In this document: positions 51,797 to 52,617 of the stretch, piece after piece | Layout of the letters: the number at the start of each line of letters is the position of its first letter | Numbering within the stretch: position 1 is the first letter of the stretch | DNA from: Discostella pseudostelligera | Taxonomy: Eukaryota; Bacillariophyta; Thalassiosirophyceae; Thalassiosirales; Thalassiosiraceae | Direction: 5' to 3' | Length of the DNA: 52,617 nucleotides | NCBI GenBank assembly: GCA_036940085.1 | Contig: JALLBK010000015.1 | Span: forward strand, 1 to 52,617 | The notes under the pieces: model-generated | Databases searched by the model: none | Told to the model about the DNA's origin: nothing | The model's input: only the letters and a program-made list of their open reading frames with translations | Made by a program: the position numbers and the translations under genes

Positions 51797-52617
51797 CCCT
51801 CTTTTCTCCTCCACTCTTTGCAAAGTGTGACCTCCCTCTAAATACCTCTTGCCACTTCCTCATCATACAACTAAATCTATATGTAGCACCAGCACCACCA
51901 ACTTCTTGTTATTATCCCTGCTCACTACTCCCTCTGGTCTTGCTGCTTACATGACTGCCAACTGCTAACAAAATCATCTTGTTGTGGTTGTGGTTGTGAT
52001 GATTCACAAGACAATGCTAATGCTACTCCTCCCTCCTCCGGACACAGAATCATGCTGCCTGCCACAAGCTCATTGTGTGATGATTTACAATCACACTGAT
52101 ATGAGACTCCTTTGTGCTTCCTGTTGCCACAAACACATGATGATGATGAGTGCTGGTGATTTGCATTGAAACTCTCACTAAATTCTTTCTGCCAAAAACT
52201 TGTTGTAAAGCTGATCACAATGACAAAGAGATGACTCCTCCCACCACATGATGTTGCCTGCTGCTGCCACTGTCACAAACTCATCGTGCTTATTCACACA
52301 GTGATGAGACTCCTGACTCCTGCCACATCATTGTGCATCCCCCACAATCTTTGTGACAATTCACAATGTTGCATACACTGCTTCATAAGAATGGGTACTA
52401 TGGGTAATGGGTTACTACACTACTATTCATTCTCCTTGACCTCATCATACCTCCCCATCCAATCATGATACCACCTTGGTATTTGTTATTGTAGTACCAG
52501 CAACCTCCTGCTAGTACCACTGCTCCTCCCTCCTCAATTATGTGCATGATAACAACCATATATGTCCCATATCAACCATGGGACAACCTCTGATGCACTA
52601 CACCGCCACCTCCTGCT

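Larger units (their letters stand above)
50721..52617. other. Gene-poor terminal region
   Basis: All frames are short and low complexity (Thr/Cys/Leu/Ser-rich from CT-rich DNA). I see a G/C palindrome at 50926, CTGCAGA repeats near 50995, TTC-rich direct repeats near 51716, and degenerate repeats of CACAA-ACTCAT-GTG with TGAGACTCC near 52060 and 52270. No gene is supported; it may be further repeat-derived DNA. Confidence 0.5.

Overview
This is a protein-coding window from a eukaryotic nuclear genome, most likely a diatom of the Thalassiosirales type. The case for that rests on three things: compact genes with short GT-AG introns (about 65-100 nt), stramenopile-type hypothetical proteins, and an apparent diatom-style plastid pre-sequence with Phe at +1 of the cleavage site. 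The species assignment is inference; no marker gene here fixes it.

Layout, left to right: a CUE-domain protein (+), a protein kinase (-), an FDRL-motif protein (+), a divergent Ras-like GTPase (-), a CDIN1-like nuclease (+), farnesyl diphosphate synthase (+), an MFS transporter (-), DDAH (-), peptide deformylase (+), an SLC49/FLVCR-like MFS carrier (+), a small unknown protein (+), a Tcp11 protein (-), an unknown protein (-), an ankyrin-WW-kinesin-14 (-), an esterase broken by a frameshift (-), a CoA-transferase with a C-terminal EF-hand-like extension (+), a myosin (-), an HMG-box/MBD-like protein split by an assembly artefact (+) and a WRAP53/TCAB1 WD40 protein (-). I reconstructed spliced models for CUE, Tcp11, kinesin, CoA-transferase, myosin and the transposon ORF. 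Two of these need micro-exons of 23 nt and 17 nt, each sitting on the catalytic motif of its protein.

From about 45.66 kb to 50.72 kb the window holds nested mobile DNA. A 3,804-bp Mutator-like element (31-bp inverted repeats, exact 9-bp target duplication ATTATTTTT, SWIM zinc finger) sits inside an older inverted-repeat element of about 1.25 kb whose ends are hairpins built from ACGATTTTGG units. The last 1.9 kb has no gene I can support.

The genes form no single pathway. The strongest shared non-coding signal is an E2F-like element (TTCCCGCCAWATCTTT). It recurs in several intergenic and divergent promoter regions, with a 20-bp-period tandem array between DDAH and peptide deformylase. Clusters of three CACGTGG boxes lie upstream of FPPS and of the small unknown gene. 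Two single N bases (39761, 41926) mark assembly joins; the second is flanked by an exact 72-bp duplication that splits one gene into two apparent ORFs.
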